6,969 nucleotides of DNA, from assembly GCA_015523685.1 (NCBI GenBank), contig WAJW01000050.1, positions 1-6,969 on the forward strand, given 5' to 3'. The position numbers and the translations under genes are program-made. This stretch comes from Archaeoglobaceae archaeon. Its GTDB lineage: Archaea > Halobacteriota > Archaeoglobi > Archaeoglobales > JdFR-42. The notes beneath the pieces were generated by a model. It ran no database searches. It saw only the letters and a program-made list of their open reading frames with translations, and was not told the origin of the DNA. Shown one piece after another: positions 6,234-6,969 of the stretch (the stretch's first letter is position 1; every line of letters starts with the position of its first letter).

Positions 6234-6969
6234 AGAATCCTGAAGACAGGCTGAAAGGAATAATTCCGGAAAATATGCTGAAAAGAGGTCTGACGGTCAG
6301 AAACGAGCTGATTTCAAAAATCAGAATCCTTTTTGAGCAGAGATCAGTCCCCATGGAGGGATGGAATGAGAGCTCGATTCAGGAACTTATCATGATGCTC
6401 TCATCTATGGATACAGATAAGGACCCCTATTCAGCAAGAATTGGAGAGAGAGAGGCAAGAATTGCCTGCAACCTGAATTCCGTCTATTCAGGGGGTTTTA
6501 ATCATGGGGTCGGGCGATCAGGAGACCTTACAGCCCCTCAGCCAAAAGCTCCGGGAGCTTCAATAATGTACCAACTGGCCAATTCTCTCGCGTATCATTC
6601 ACTCAGAAAACTCGGTTTACCAAATATAAAGGGTGCATTCGTGGCCCCGCTCTCAACCGGAATGTCTCTTTTTCTCTCACTGGCCTATTCAAAAAAAATC
6701 CATGGTGGAAAAATTGTGGTCTACCCCCGTGTGGATCACAAGTCACCCATGAAGGCTGTGGAGCTTTCAGGGGGGATTATCGAAATTGTTGAGGGTGAGC
6801 TGGACGGGGATGCGGTTGTGGTTCCACCTGAGAAAGTGCACGAATGCCTTACTGAAGATGTATATGCTGTTCTTTCAACCACTACTTTTTTTCCTCCGAG
6901 AGAGCCTGATTTCATAAAAGAGATAGCAAAAATCTGCAGGGATGAGAACATACCTCACATAATAAACAA
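6230..6969 (+). CDS. spcS: O-phosphoseryl-tRNA(Sec):selenocysteinyl-tRNA synthase SepSecS, 3' end outside window
   Basis: This PLP enzyme converts Sep-tRNA(Sec) plus selenophosphate to Sec-tRNA(Sec), the last biosynthetic step in archaea and eukaryotes. The frame is open to the right edge, giving 246 complete codons, a little over half of the usual ~430-500 aa. The N-terminal helical part is followed by the family signatures ARIGEREARI at 69-78 and HGVGRSGDLTAPQPKAPGAS at 92-111. Arg74, Arg96 and Gln104 there line up with human Arg75, Arg97 and Gln105 of the phosphate-binding site. APLSTGMS at 139-146, YPRVDHKS at 165-172 and STTTFF at 216-221 follow. The translation ends at IPHIIN, just before the region that leads to the PLP lysine, which is therefore not visible. 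The start is TTG at 6230, in TTGA overlapping the SelB stop, with AGGAGGG seven bases upstream. It is cotranscribed with the fused PSTK-SelB gene and very likely translationally coupled to it. Identity is very sure. Confidence 0.96.
   Translation, partial: MKNPEDRLKGIIPENMLKRGLTVRNELISKIRILFEQRSVPMEGWNESSIQELIMMLSSMDTDKDPYSARIGEREARIACNLNSVYSGGFNHGVGRSGDLTAPQPKAPGASIMYQLANSLAYHSLRKLGLPNIKGAFVAPLSTGMSLFLSLAYSKKIHGGKIVVYPRVDHKSPMKAVELSGGIIEIVEGELDGDAVVVPPEKVHECLTEDVYAVLSTTTFFPPREPDFIKEIAKICRDENIPHIIN

Noticed and set aside
1..6969. tRNA(Sec), SECIS element, selD, CRISPR or mobile element
   Set aside because: I looked through the short non-coding gaps and gene ends and saw no cloverleaf, SECIS-like hairpin, repeat array or transposase. 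The window is almost fully coding.

Overview
The window reads as part of a euryarchaeal genome that decodes UGA as selenocysteine (Sec). It has archaeal-type information genes: an archaeosine synthase (ArcS, essentially a euryarchaeal tRNA-modification enzyme), L-seryl-tRNA(Sec) kinase (PSTK) and SepSecS (the archaeal/eukaryotic Sec route), and an archaeal/eukaryotic-type SelB. Base composition is moderate, coding is very dense, and Shine-Dalgarno sequences precede several genes. ATG, TTG and probably GTG or rarer start codons are used. A catabolic-looking acyl-CoA ligase and a TSUP permease do not obviously suggest Methanococcales or Methanopyrus, the classical Sec-decoding euryarchaea. I cannot name the lineage.

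Layout. (1) 11-1678 (+): full-length ArcS. (2) 1644-2336 (-): TSUP (TauE/SafE-type) permease, convergent with ArcS and overlapping its 3' end by 35 bp. (3) 2370-4016 (-): acyl-CoA/acyl-acid ligase of the AMP-forming superfamily, immediately upstream of the permease and probably cotranscribed with it. (4) 4017-4124: short divergent promoter region with two AT-rich TATA-like boxes. (5) 4125-6233 (+): one uninterrupted ORF fusing a complete PSTK to a complete SelB elongation factor. (6) 6230-6969 (+): SepSecS, starting at a TTG that overlaps the SelB stop codon and running off the right edge. No stretch above 300 bases lacks a gene.

Function. The right half is a compact Sec operon. PSTK phosphorylates Ser-tRNA(Sec), SepSecS converts Sep-tRNA(Sec) to Sec-tRNA(Sec) using selenophosphate, and SelB delivers it to the ribosome. 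The first and last steps are on one polypeptide and the middle enzyme is translationally coupled behind it. This PSTK-SelB fusion is the most notable item, because in the archaea I know the two are separate proteins. tRNA(Sec), SelD and any SECIS-bearing selenoprotein gene are not in this window.
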